The position numbers were made by a program, and so were the translations under genes. Positions 6,080-13,109 of a stretch of 16,376 bases of DNA are shown piece after piece. This DNA comes from JAJPJX01 sp964568355 (GTDB lineage Bacteria; Acidobacteriota; Terriglobia; Bryobacterales; Bryobacteraceae). The first letter of the stretch is position 1. The number at the start of each line of letters is the position of its first letter. The DNA lies in assembly GCA_964568355.1 (NCBI GenBank), contig CAZMRK010000795.1, positions 1 to 16,376 of the forward strand, given 5' to 3'. The notes below the pieces were generated by a model that was not told where the DNA came from, did not search any database, and worked only from the letters and a program-made list of their open reading frames with translations.

Positions 6080-7318
6080 ATGAAGCCCGTTCCCCCGAAT
6101 CAACAACAGGCGCTGGTGGCGCGACTCACGCAGGCTTGCGGCGGCGCCTACAGTCCGGAAACCCGGCGAAAGTACTTCATCACCGGCCCGCAATGGGCGG
6201 CGTCCTATCAGGGCCAGGGACTCTTCCATGCCCCCACCCGCGAACCCGTGGGGTTCGAAGAGGTGATCCGCAAGTATGCGGAGATCGGCATCGGCTATTG
6301 GACCACGCACGATACCGACGTGATTCCGACCGCGGCGCTGGGCCGGGACGAACAATGGCGGATCGTGGAGCGAATCGGCAAGGCCCTGGCGGAAAGCGGC
6401 CTGAAATGCTCCATGGTGACCACCGAGACGTTCTATCACGCCGTCTGGGCCGCCAGCCCGGCCGCCGAGTCCGCCAACGTGCGCGATTACGCTGCCTTTC
6501 GCGTATCGAACACGGTCGAGATCGGGCATGAGCTGGGCGCGCAGTTCGCGGTCTACTGGCCGGGGTCGCTGGGATACTACGTGCAGGGCGCCATCGAGGA
6601 GACCGAGACGCTGAAGTGGTATGCGGGCGCGCTCAATGCCGCCTGCGCGCGCGATATCGAGGTGGCTAAGAAAAAAAGCTGTCCCACCCTCAAACATTGT
6701 CTGGAGGCCAAGCCCTTCGAGCCCCAGGCGGAGATCCTGCTGCCCACCAGCGATGCCATGCTGGCCTTCATTTCGTCCGGTCTGCTGGAGCATCCCGAGA
6801 TGGTGGGGCTGAACCCGGAATATCTGCACGAGCTGATGTGGGGCGCCGCGCCGCGGGCTGCGCTGGCCCGGGCGCTGGTGTGCGGCAAATTGTGGCACTT
6901 CGATATCAACGACGGCTACCGGCTCAAGCATGACGTGGATATCGCCGTGGGGTTGGTGAATCCGCTGGACTGGCTCAACGTCCTGGTCCTGCTGCGCAGC
7001 CACGGCTACAACGGGCCTTTCAATCTGGACTACAAGCCGCCGCGCACCACCAGCAGCTACGGCGTCTTCGCCGTCAGCTTCCCCACGGCGGTGGACCGCT
7101 TCATCACGCTGTGGGAGATGGCCGGCGAGGTGCTAACCGATCCGATTATTCAGGAGGCTACGGAAGCCTTGAAGGCGGGTGGAGGCCCGGTGGATACCCG
7201 TGACGCGGAGGCTGTGACCGCTTCCAATCGCGAACTGCTGACCTTGCACGAGCTGATCGCCCACCGCCTGGTGCAGATCCTGCTGGGCCTGCATCGCGGC
7301 CGAAGCTATTACATCTGA
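6080..7318 (+). CDS. Xylose-isomerase-family sugar isomerase
   Basis: 412-aa TIM-barrel enzyme related to the short (Streptomyces-type) xylose isomerases, which interconvert aldoses and ketoses such as xylose/xylulose. The catalytic and metal-binding residues are all present by motif: H77 and D80 (TTHDTDVIP), E209 and K211 (LEAKPFEP), E247 and H250 (GLNPEYLHELMW), D275 (WHFDIND), D285 and D287 (LKHDVDIAVG) and D317 (LDYKPPR). These correspond to H54, D57, E181, K183, E217, H220, D245, D255, D257 and D287 of the Streptomyces enzyme. The pocket loop that reads W-GGREG in true xylose isomerases is W160-PGSLG here, so the substrate may not be xylose. The start is the ATG at 6080 with GGAG (6071-6074) five bases upstream. 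No xylulokinase or pentose transporter is adjacent, so the physiological sugar is open. Confidence 0.88.
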   Translation: MKPVPPNQQQALVARLTQACGGAYSPETRRKYFITGPQWAASYQGQGLFHAPTREPVGFEEVIRKYAEIGIGYWTTHDTDVIPTAALGRDEQWRIVERIGKALAESGLKCSMVTTETFYHAVWAASPAAESANVRDYAAFRVSNTVEIGHELGAQFAVYWPGSLGYYVQGAIEETETLKWYAGALNAACARDIEVAKKKSCPTLKHCLEAKPFEPQAEILLPTSDAMLAFISSGLLEHPEMVGLNPEYLHELMWGAAPRAALARALVCGKLWHFDINDGYRLKHDVDIAVGLVNPLDWLNVLVLLRSHGYNGPFNLDYKPPRTTSSYGVFAVSFPTAVDRFITLWEMAGEVLTDPIIQEATEALKAGGGPVDTRDAEAVTASNRELLTLHELIAHRLVQILLGLHRGRSYYI

Positions 7319-7397
7319 GCGGTTCGTCCGCTTGCCGACGCACGCGGTTCCGTTCCGGCGCTGCCTGCGTCACGAGGCACGATACCATAATGGTCGT

Positions 7398-7604
7398 ATG
7401 GGCCGGATGCTCATTACTCTCGGCGCGATTCTGATCCTGATCGGGCTGCTGGTGAGCCTGGGCGGCCGCCTGCCGTTCCGCATCGGGCGGCTGCCGGGCG
7501 ATATCGTGATTCGCGGTAAGAACTCGGCGTTTTACTTTCCGCTGGCTACCTGCATCCTGCTGAGCCTGCTGCTCTCGTTCGTGGCGTGGATCTTCCGGCG
7601 CTGA
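7398..7604 (+). CDS. DUF2905 small membrane protein
   Basis: 68-aa protein with two membrane helices (about 4-21 and 47-65). Between them lies the family signature GGRLPFRIGRLPGDIVIRGKN, followed by SAFYFPLATCILLSL. This is a DUF2905 protein; the family is widespread, small and of unknown function. I chose the ATG at 7398 (MGRMLITLG). The frame stays open upstream, but those residues are not membrane-like or conserved in my recollection. There is no ribosome-binding site; a CATAAT hexamer (7386-7391) six bases before the ATG could be a -10 box for a leaderless transcript. Only three bases separate its stop from the stop of the convergent FecR-domain gene. Confidence 0.85.
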   Translation: MGRMLITLGAILILIGLLVSLGGRLPFRIGRLPGDIVIRGKNSAFYFPLATCILLSLLLSFVAWIFRR

Positions 7605-7607
7605 GCT

Positions 7608-8576
7608 TTATTCCCAGCGCCGCTCCCAGCCACGCCACCACTCGGTATTTTCCAGGTTGAGCGCGTTCCAGCAGAGGTCCAGCATGCGTGCGTCGCCCCG
7701 CTCGATGCCGGCGCGCGAGACTTCCCGCGGCAGCGGCACCAGTTGGGCCAGGCGATCGTAAACCACCGCGCGGCCCTGGGGCGGCACGCGGCTGAGCAGG
7801 TGCCACAGGGTGAGCCCATCGCGCGGACGGGCCGCGACCAGCAGGCTTGGGAGCGCGCCGGTTTCGCCGCGTTCCAAAGCGCCAAGCTCCTGCGTCAGAG
7901 CCGCCGGGGCGTCGCCGTAATAGGGGATACCCGGACCTCCGCGGCGGCTGGTGGCGCATTGCGCGCCCGCGGGGATGAAGGACTCGCGGCCTCCGGAGCG
8001 AAAGGCCACCCAGCCCATGTGGACGCGCAGCAGTCCATCGCCGGATTCGTTCATCGTGATGGTGTATTCGCAACCCAGATCGATGGCGCGGGCGGAAGGA
8101 GTGTCCAGGATGAACTCGCGCGGCGGGGCCCAGATGAGGGCGCGAAGTTGGCCGCGGCGCAGGCGCACCCGGCGGTCGGTGGCGGCGCGCAGTTCGGAGT
8201 CCGGACCCAGTTCGATACGGCCGATGCTGCTGGAGGAGAGCGTCACCGCGGCATCGCTGCCGGTGGCGAGCAGTTGCCCGGCTCCCAGCGGCATGGCAAC
8301 AGCCGCTTCCCGGGTGCCGAGGCGCGCTTCGCCGGCCAGGGAGTCCACGCGCCAGGCGGTAGCGGGGGAAGCGGGCGCGGGCAGGCGGGAAAGTCCGGCA
8401 GCGGCCAGCACCAAAGCTGCCGCGGCGGCAATGGCCCGCCAGCGGCGCGGCCTTTCGATGGTCTGCCCGGCCAGACCGGCGCGATGGCGGTAGCGCAGCG
8501 CGGAGAGAGCCTGTTCCAGGTGCTCGATCTCCGGGTCGGGGGCGCCGGAGCGGTCCCAGAGATAGTCGTCGTTCAC
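7608..8576 (-). CDS. FecR-domain membrane protein, probable partner of the ECF sigma factor
   Basis: 322-aa protein. A short cytoplasmic N-terminus (about 1-45) contains the motif DYLWDRSGAPDPEIEHLEQAL. One membrane helix follows (about 46-63, Ala/Leu-rich), then an extracytoplasmic FecR-type beta-rich domain (about 75-200), with VDSLAGEARLG, LATGSDAAVTLSSSSIGRIEL and EFILDTPSARAIDLGCEYTI. The C-terminal about 100 residues are unassigned helical sequence. FecR proteins regulate ECF sigma factors across the membrane, and this gene directly follows one. It starts with GTG at 8576, whose bases overlap the sigma stop (GTGA), and GGAGGAG (8584-8590, minus strand) lies 7 nt upstream, so the two are translationally coupled. 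It lacks the longer DUF4880 N-terminus of classical FecR. An anti-sigma role is an inference from position and topology. No TonB-dependent receptor is nearby. Confidence 0.85.
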   Translation of the reverse strand: MNDDYLWDRSGAPDPEIEHLEQALSALRYRHRAGLAGQTIERPRRWRAIAAAAALVLAAAGLSRLPAPASPATAWRVDSLAGEARLGTREAAVAMPLGAGQLLATGSDAAVTLSSSSIGRIELGPDSELRAATDRRVRLRRGQLRALIWAPPREFILDTPSARAIDLGCEYTITMNESGDGLLRVHMGWVAFRSGGRESFIPAGAQCATSRRGGPGIPYYGDAPAALTQELGALERGETGALPSLLVAARPRDGLTLWHLLSRVPPQGRAVVYDRLAQLVPLPREVSRAGIERGDARMLDLCWNALNLENTEWWRGWERRWE

Positions 8577-9121
8577 TTGCTTTCTCCTCCTTCCCATCGC
8601 TGGCGCAGCATCTTCATGCCGCGGCACAGGTTCACTCGCACCGATTCGGGCGTCAGGCCGGTCTGCCGCGCGATTTCCGGCCCGGTCAAGCCTTCCACCA
8701 GCCGCAGGATGAGCGTCTCGCGATAGGCTTCGGGCAGCCTGCGGATCAGGTCCAGAATCTCGAAGGCTTCCTGCCGCCCTCCGGTGGAGTGCGCCGTGTT
8801 GGGGGGCGTCTCTGTGATGGGCTGCCGTCCGCGGCTCCGGAAATAATCGATGGCGCGGGAGCGCGCAATGGCGCCAAGCCACCCGCGAAATGCCGCCGCC
8901 GAGCGCAGGTCGCCCAGTTGCTTCATGGCCGCGAGAAAGACATCCTGCACTAAGTCCTCGGCATCGCCAGGCGGTACCCGCGCCAGCAGGATCCCGTGCA
9001 CCATGCGCGCGTAGCGCACATACAACTCGCCGAAAGCGCGGCGGTCGCCCTCCGCCGCCGCGCGAACCAAGGCGTCATCTGTGGTGGTGGAGGGCTCCCT
9101 AGTCACGAGCACCGCTGGCAT
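8573..9121 (-). CDS. ECF-type RNA polymerase sigma factor
   Basis: 182-aa extracytoplasmic-function sigma factor. Region sigma2 spans about 17-98: DDALVRAAAEGDRRAFGELYVRYAR in overlapping pieces, then DAEDLVQDVFLAAM (core binding, region 2.1-2.2) and FRGWLGAIARSRAIDYFRSR (region 2.3-2.4, -10 recognition). A linker (about 99-117) leads to region sigma4 (about 118-175), with LPEAYRETLILRLVEGL and the helix-turn-helix GPEIARQTGLTPESVRVNLCRG that reads the -35 element. I chose the ATG at 9121 (MPAVLVTREP) because the family starts near there; longer in-frame extensions are shadow of the upstream gene. There is no clear Shine-Dalgarno; the start lies 22 nt after the stop of the exported-protein gene, so coupling is likely. 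It overlaps the FecR-domain gene downstream. Confidence 0.92.
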   Translation of the reverse strand: MPAVLVTREPSTTTDDALVRAAAEGDRRAFGELYVRYARMVHGILLARVPPGDAEDLVQDVFLAAMKQLGDLRSAAAFRGWLGAIARSRAIDYFRSRGRQPITETPPNTAHSTGGRQEAFEILDLIRRLPEAYRETLILRLVEGLTGPEIARQTGLTPESVRVNLCRGMKMLRQRWEGGESK

Positions 9122-9143
9122 GATGATAGCGCCCGGCGAAGGT

Positions 9144-9626
9144 CTACTTGCCGGCGGCCAGCACCTTGGCTCCTGCCAGCATGGCGTCAATGTCCGCATC
9201 CTGGAACGCATGAGCGCTGAACTTAGCCTTGCTCCGGTCCACGCCTCCCGGTCCATCGCCGACCAGGGCATAGGTGAAGATCTCCGTGTTTTTCTCAACC
9301 GTATTGCGGCCCACCAGTTGCACGACCCAGCGGCCGGTGGCGGGCCATTGCCGGGTGAGCGCGAACAGGCCCGGCTCGGAAAGGCGCTCCAGGCGCAGGG
9401 GAATCGAGCGGCGCTCCCCGTTCGATCCTCCGATGGCCGTGGCGGTCACGCTCGCTGCTTCCGGGTTATGACATCCCACTGCTTTGACGGTGAGCACCGC
9501 GTTCTTGGCGCGCGCATCGCCGCTAGCCTCCGGGTTGCCCAGTTGCAGCCAGAATCCGCCTGCGAACAGTTGACCCGCCAGCGTCAGCATCGCCGCGACG
9601 GGTATGGTTGCGAGTGTGCGTTGCAT
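9144..9626 (-). CDS. Exported hypothetical protein, first gene of the sigma factor operon
   Basis: 160-aa protein with a clear Sec signal peptide (about 1-23, MQRTLATIPVAAMLTLAGQLFAGG). The mature part (about 24-160) looks beta-rich: NAVLTVKAVGCHNPEAASV, SIPLRLERLSEPGLFALTRQWP and GRWVVQLVG suggest an Ig-like or FixH/YtkA-like sandwich. I recognise no catalytic motif and it has one cysteine. The start is supported by AGGAGGG (9631-9637, minus strand) 4 nt upstream. It is followed after 22 nt by the sigma factor and then the FecR-domain gene, so it is probably co-transcribed and could be the sensed ligand, a sensor accessory or simply a target of the regulon. Function unknown. Confidence 0.8.
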   Translation of the reverse strand: MQRTLATIPVAAMLTLAGQLFAGGFWLQLGNPEASGDARAKNAVLTVKAVGCHNPEAASVTATAIGGSNGERRSIPLRLERLSEPGLFALTRQWPATGRWVVQLVGRNTVEKNTEIFTYALVGDGPGGVDRSKAKFSAHAFQDADIDAMLAGAKVLAAGK

Positions 9627-9663
9627 ATTTCCCTCCTGGGTGGTTTCTGGAATTTCTGCAAGA

Positions 9664-9693
9664 GAGACGGAGGGCGGGGCGCGAGTGTTAACC
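9664..9693 (-). promoter_or_regulatory. Candidate ECF-type promoter for the sigma operon
   Basis: On the minus strand GGTTAAC (9687-9693) and CGTCTC (9664-9669) are 17 bp apart, about 38 nt before the exported-protein start. ECF promoters typically have an AAC-containing -35 and a CGTC -10. No vegetative promoter is evident in this gap. Autoregulation by the encoded sigma factor is the expected logic, but the match is short and the -35 is not a canonical GGAAC. Confidence 0.3.
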
Positions 9694-9700
9694 GGGGCGC

Positions 9701-10618
9701 TTACACCGCGAGATCGTCCAGGCCCCAGTTGCGGACGGTGACCGGCTCGCCGTTGACCATACCGGCGCCGGTCGCCAGCGTGAGCTTTCTGCGCCGCACG
9801 TTCTCACGGAAGGTGGGATTGGCGTTGTCGGCTACGGCGTTGGCGATGATCTCTCGCCGGTCCTGCTGGCTGGCTCCCGGCTGAGCGGCCAGTTTGGCCC
9901 GGATCTGGCTGTCGGCCGCGGCCGAGACGCCGCCGTTCTGGACGTGGATATCGAAGCACAGCGCCAGGCCCAGTTCTGTAGTGAGCGCATAGCGGGCGGC
10001 GGTCTGGAGCGCCGGTTGGAAATAGCTGCGGTCGGCTACCTGCACTTGCACGGCCTGCACCGCGGGCATCGACCCGAACGTGCGAAAAGCGGCCAGCCAG
10101 TCGGCCGGAAGTCTGCGTTTGTCGGAGTCCTGGCTGATGCTGTCAGCGAAAGCCATTTGTTGCGAAGGGGGTGCGGTGAGGATGCCCAACCATTGGTCCG
10201 TGTTGGCGCCGAAAGCCTGGCGCACCAGGTCCGGATTCTGCGCCAGCACCCGCTCGAATACGTTCTTCAGGCTGCCGGATCGCAAGGTGAAGCCGATGAT
10301 TCCCCAGGTGAGGCCCGCGCCGTCGAAATTACCGAGGGCGAGCGTGAAGCCGTGCCCTTCGAAGGCGGCGGTCAATTGCAGCGCGCGGTCGCGCACAGCA
10401 GGGATATCCATCTGCATCAGGCTGCTCCAGGTATCCACGTCGATCTGGCCGGTGGCGGTCAATCCGTGGGCCGACTGGAAAGCCGTGACTGCTGTGATCG
10501 TGTTGGTTCCGTAGCGTCCGTCCGCCATGCCGGCGCTGAGCCCGGCGGCGTTCAGGCGTTGCTGAATCTGTTCGATGATTCCGCCGCGTGCGCCCGAGGA
10601 GAAGAGAAGTCTGCTCAT
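9701..10618 (-). CDS. Peptidoglycan-binding protein with GH46 chitosanase/lysozyme-like domain
   Basis: 305-aa protein. A PG_binding_1 domain (about 8-68) shows the usual pattern: IIEQIQQRLNAAGL, DGRYGTNTITAVTAFQSAHGL, TGQIDVDTWSSLM. It is followed by a domain (about 75-285) resembling GH46 chitosanases and related lysozyme-fold enzymes. The key segment is FDGAGLTWGIIGF, which aligns with GDGRGYTGGIIGF of Streptomyces chitosanase; D99 and T104 match its D40 and T45, and E87 (TAAFEGHGF) is the likely acid corresponding to E22. The spacing from E to D is 12 rather than 18 residues. There is no signal peptide or membrane helix, as in phage endolysins or secretion-system effectors, although no holin, spike or immunity gene is adjacent. 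Probable cell-wall or glucosaminoglycan hydrolase; the substrate is uncertain. No ribosome-binding site precedes the ATG. Confidence 0.75.
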   Translation of the reverse strand: MSRLLFSSGARGGIIEQIQQRLNAAGLSAGMADGRYGTNTITAVTAFQSAHGLTATGQIDVDTWSSLMQMDIPAVRDRALQLTAAFEGHGFTLALGNFDGAGLTWGIIGFTLRSGSLKNVFERVLAQNPDLVRQAFGANTDQWLGILTAPPSQQMAFADSISQDSDKRRLPADWLAAFRTFGSMPAVQAVQVQVADRSYFQPALQTAARYALTTELGLALCFDIHVQNGGVSAAADSQIRAKLAAQPGASQQDRREIIANAVADNANPTFRENVRRRKLTLATGAGMVNGEPVTVRNWGLDDLAV

Positions 10619-10624
10619 AACTGT

Positions 10625-10639
10625 ACGGTTAGTGACCGT
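10625..10639. promoter_or_regulatory. Inverted repeat between divergent genes
   Basis: ACGGT-TAGTG-ACCGT is an inverted repeat with 5-bp arms, 6 bp upstream of the peptidoglycan-binding protein start and about 40 bp before the ABC ATPase start. Its position between divergent genes fits an operator, but short arms in GC-rich DNA are easily chance. Confidence 0.3.
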
Positions 10640-10680
10640 TCGGGCGTCTTTATATCACACGTGGAGTAACATGGTCATGG

Positions 10681-11436
10681 ATGAGCGACTCGTCCCCGGC
10701 CATTCGGCTCCGCAATCTGCAAAAGGTTTACGGCAGCAAGGCGGCGGTGGATGGCCTGGATCTGACCGTACCGCGCGGCTGCTTTTTCGGTTTCCTGGGG
10801 CCGAACGGTGCGGGAAAATCCACCACGATCCGTATGTTGACCGGACTGGTCCCGCCCACTTCGGGCGAGATCGAACTGCTGGGACTGCGCATGCCGCAGC
10901 AGGAGATCGAGATCAAGCGTCGCATCGGCCTGGTGCTCGACGAATCGCTGCTGTTCGACCGCCTGACCGGCGGGGAGTTCCTGGAGTTCGTGGGCCGGAT
11001 GTATGGGCTCACCCGCCCGGTGGCCCAGGATCGGGCGCGCGCCCTGCTCGAGCTGTTCCAGCTCAACGAGCCGCGCAAGCTGATCGCCGAATATTCCAAG
11101 GGGATGCGCAAGCGGGTCGCTATGGCCGCTGCCCTGATTCACCATCCCGACCTGTTTCTGATGGACGAGCCGTTCGAGGGGGTGGATGCGGTGGGCGCGC
11201 GGCTCATGAAGGACATCCTGCTCGACCAGGTGCAGCGGGGCGCCACCATCTTTCTGACCTCGCATGTGCTGGAAGTGGTGGAGCGGCTGTGCGACCGCAT
11301 CGCCATCATCCACGAGGGCCGCATCGTCACCGAAGGGGCGATCGAAGAGCTGCGCGCGGGCAGCGAATCGCTGGAAGATGTGTTCGTGCGCGTGGTAGGG
11401 GCGGAACGCGCCTTCGAACGTCTGGACTGGTTGTAG
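10681..11436 (+). CDS. ABC transporter ATP-binding protein
   Basis: 251-aa nucleotide-binding subunit of an ABC-2-type exporter. The Walker A motif is GPNGAGKST (about 40-48), the signature is YSKGMRKR (138-145), Walker B is LFLMDEPFEGVD (D162, E163) and the H-loop His is H195 (LTSHVLE). In the Q-loop position the sequence reads IGLVLDESLLFDRLT, with an acidic residue where Gln is usual, as in several ABC-2 exporter ATPases. I chose the ATG at 10681 as the only start in this frame before the conserved IRLRNLQKVYG. The best-placed Shine-Dalgarno (GGAG, 10663-10666) instead fits an out-of-frame ATG at 10671. The permease begins 6 nt after the stop, so the two form one operon. Cargo unknown. Confidence 0.92.
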   Translation: MSDSSPAIRLRNLQKVYGSKAAVDGLDLTVPRGCFFGFLGPNGAGKSTTIRMLTGLVPPTSGEIELLGLRMPQQEIEIKRRIGLVLDESLLFDRLTGGEFLEFVGRMYGLTRPVAQDRARALLELFQLNEPRKLIAEYSKGMRKRVAMAAALIHHPDLFLMDEPFEGVDAVGARLMKDILLDQVQRGATIFLTSHVLEVVERLCDRIAIIHEGRIVTEGAIEELRAGSESLEDVFVRVVGAERAFERLDWL

Positions 11437-11442
11437 CGAACC

Positions 11443-13059
11443 ATGATTGCCGCGATCCTGCGCGCGCAGTGGCTCAGCATGAGGAGCTTCCGGCTGGGGT
11501 CGGGCCGGCGCACCGCCGCTTTGTCCATGGGTCTGGCGTTCGTGTGGTACGGATTCTGGGCCATGCTGAGCATCGCGCTGGAGGAACTGCTGGCAGCCTC
11601 CGGGGCTCACGCCGGTCCGGCGATTCCGCAGGGCCTACTGTTCATTTTTCTGTACTGGCAACTGGCTCCGCTAGTCTCGGCCAGCCTGGGGGCCTCGCTC
11701 GACCTGCGCAAGCTGCTGGTCTATCCGGTGCCGCATCGTCTGCTGTTCCAGGTGGAGGTGCTGCTGCGGCTGACCTCGGCCGCCGAGATGCTGCTGGTGC
11801 TGGGCGGCGGCGCCATCGGGCTTTTGCGAAACAGCGCCCTGGGCGGGTGGCCGGCGGCGCCCCGGCTGGCCGCGGGCTTCCTGGCTTTTGTGGGATTCAA
11901 CCTGCTGCTGGCCGCCGGGCTGCGCAACCTGATCGAACGGCTGCTGGCCCGCAAGCATGTGCGCGAGGTGTTGGTGCTGCTGCTGGTGCTGGTCACCGCG
12001 GCTCCGCGGCTGCTGGTCGCCAAAGGCACTTCCTTTTCGCGGCTCTCCGCGATTTTCGCGGGGCTCGACCGGCCCGGCTGGCCCTGGACCGCCACGGCCC
12101 TCTGGATCAGCGGCGAGCGCTGGCTGCTGGCGGCTGCGGTGCTGCTGGCCTGGATGGCGGCCGCCTGGATCTTTGCCCGCCGCCAGTTCGAGCGGAGTCT
12201 CCGCTTCGACGCTCGCGCGGCCCAGGCCGGCACCGCGCAAGGGCGGCCCGAATCGGCATCCCGCCTGGAATGGCTGTACCGCCTGCCCGGGATGCTGCTG
12301 CGCGATCCGCTGGCCGCCATCGTGGAAAAAGAAATGCGCGCCCTCAGCCGTACGCCGCGCTTCCGCATGGTTTTTTTCATGGGGTTTTCTTTCGGAGTCC
12401 TGATCTGGCTGCCCATGACCATCGGGGGACAGAGGGATATGCACTCGCCCGTGGCCCGGAATTTTCTGACCGTGGTGAGCGTCTACGCGCTGGTTCTGCT
12501 GGGCCAGGCTTCCTACTGGAACGCGCTGGGCTTTGATCGGGCGGCGGCCCAGCTCTATTTCTGCCTTCCCGCCTCCATGGCCCAGATCCTGAAGGGCAAG
12601 AACCTGGCCGCGGCTGCCCTCATTCTGGCCGATGTCGCGCTGGTGGCCGCTACCTGCCGGCTGGTGCAGATCCCCATTCCCGCCGTGAAGATCGCCGAGG
12701 CGTTTCTGGTAACCGTGATCTCCTCGCTCTACCTGCTGGCGATGGGCAATCTGAGCTCCATCCATTATCCGCGCGCCATGAATCCGGAGCGGGTCTCGCA
12801 GGGGCCGGCCGGCGGACGCTTTCAGGCGCTGGTCGCGTTTCTCTTTCCGCTGACCCTTTTGCCGGTTTTTCTCGCTTATGTAGGGCGGGAGGTTTTCGAG
12901 AGCGAAACAGTGTTCTATCTCCTGCTGGCGGTGGCGGCGGCAATCGGTGCGGCCTTTTACCGGATTGCGCTCGATTCGGCCGCCGAAGCGGCGCTGCGGC
13001 GCCGGGAGGCGATCGTCGCGGAACTCACTCAGGGTGAAGGCCCGGTGACGAGCGAATAA
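11443..13059 (+). CDS. ABC exporter permease, about 12 membrane helices
   Basis: 538-aa integral membrane protein paired with the upstream ATPase. Hydrophobic segments are visible at about 27-47, 61-85, 112-128, 141-163, 172-192, 226-246, 309-328, 341-363, 388-407, 417-437, 461-481 and 487-510. The central soluble stretch (about 247-306) contains EKEMRALSRTPRFR, which resembles the amphipathic coupling region of ABC-2 exporters. The length and two-halves layout suggest a fused, full-length permease, with one ATPase dimer serving one such polypeptide. I cannot name a subfamily with certainty, and the substrate is unknown. No other transport or resistance gene is in the operon. Its stop is followed by 59 nt carrying the marR promoter. 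Confidence 0.85.
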   Translation: MIAAILRAQWLSMRSFRLGSGRRTAALSMGLAFVWYGFWAMLSIALEELLAASGAHAGPAIPQGLLFIFLYWQLAPLVSASLGASLDLRKLLVYPVPHRLLFQVEVLLRLTSAAEMLLVLGGGAIGLLRNSALGGWPAAPRLAAGFLAFVGFNLLLAAGLRNLIERLLARKHVREVLVLLLVLVTAAPRLLVAKGTSFSRLSAIFAGLDRPGWPWTATALWISGERWLLAAAVLLAWMAAAWIFARRQFERSLRFDARAAQAGTAQGRPESASRLEWLYRLPGMLLRDPLAAIVEKEMRALSRTPRFRMVFFMGFSFGVLIWLPMTIGGQRDMHSPVARNFLTVVSVYALVLLGQASYWNALGFDRAAAQLYFCLPASMAQILKGKNLAAAALILADVALVAATCRLVQIPIPAVKIAEAFLVTVISSLYLLAMGNLSSIHYPRAMNPERVSQGPAGGRFQALVAFLFPLTLLPVFLAYVGREVFESETVFYLLLAVAAAIGAAFYRIALDSAAEAALRRREAIVAELTQGEGPVTSE

Positions 13060-13080
13060 CCGGATATTTCGTATATCCTC

Positions 13081-13109
13081 TTGACGAAAGTCGTCAAAAC
13101 AGTTATATT
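13081..13109 (+). promoter_or_regulatory. marR promoter with palindromic operator over the -35 box
   Basis: TTGACG (13081-13086) and TATATT (13104-13109) are 17 bp apart, a near-consensus vegetative promoter. The -35 box is also the left arm of a perfect inverted repeat, TTGACG-AAAGT-CGTCAA (13081-13097). MarR proteins bind such 15-20 bp palindromes, so self-repression by steric block is the likely arrangement. The predicted start of transcription (about 13116-13119) coincides with the marR ATG. Confidence 0.72.

Noticed and set aside
4773..6083. Open frame of 436 codons antisense to serB
   Set aside because: Shadow of serB, which has all HAD motifs; the antisense product is low-complexity and unlike any protein family I know.
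6671..6677. Run of seven A in the isomerase gene, a possible slippage site
   Set aside because: The frame is continuous with conserved motifs before and after it, so neither a frameshift nor programmed slippage is needed.
9701..10618. Remnant of a prophage
   Set aside because: Only a single lysin-like gene is present; no integrase, capsid, tail, holin or attachment repeats are visible.
10671..12536. Very long frame starting at an ATG with a good Shine-Dalgarno, overlapping the ABC ATPase and permease
   Set aside because: The product is Arg/Gly/Pro-rich shadow sequence, while the ATPase and permease in other frames are clearly conserved. Only the start context is kept as a finding.
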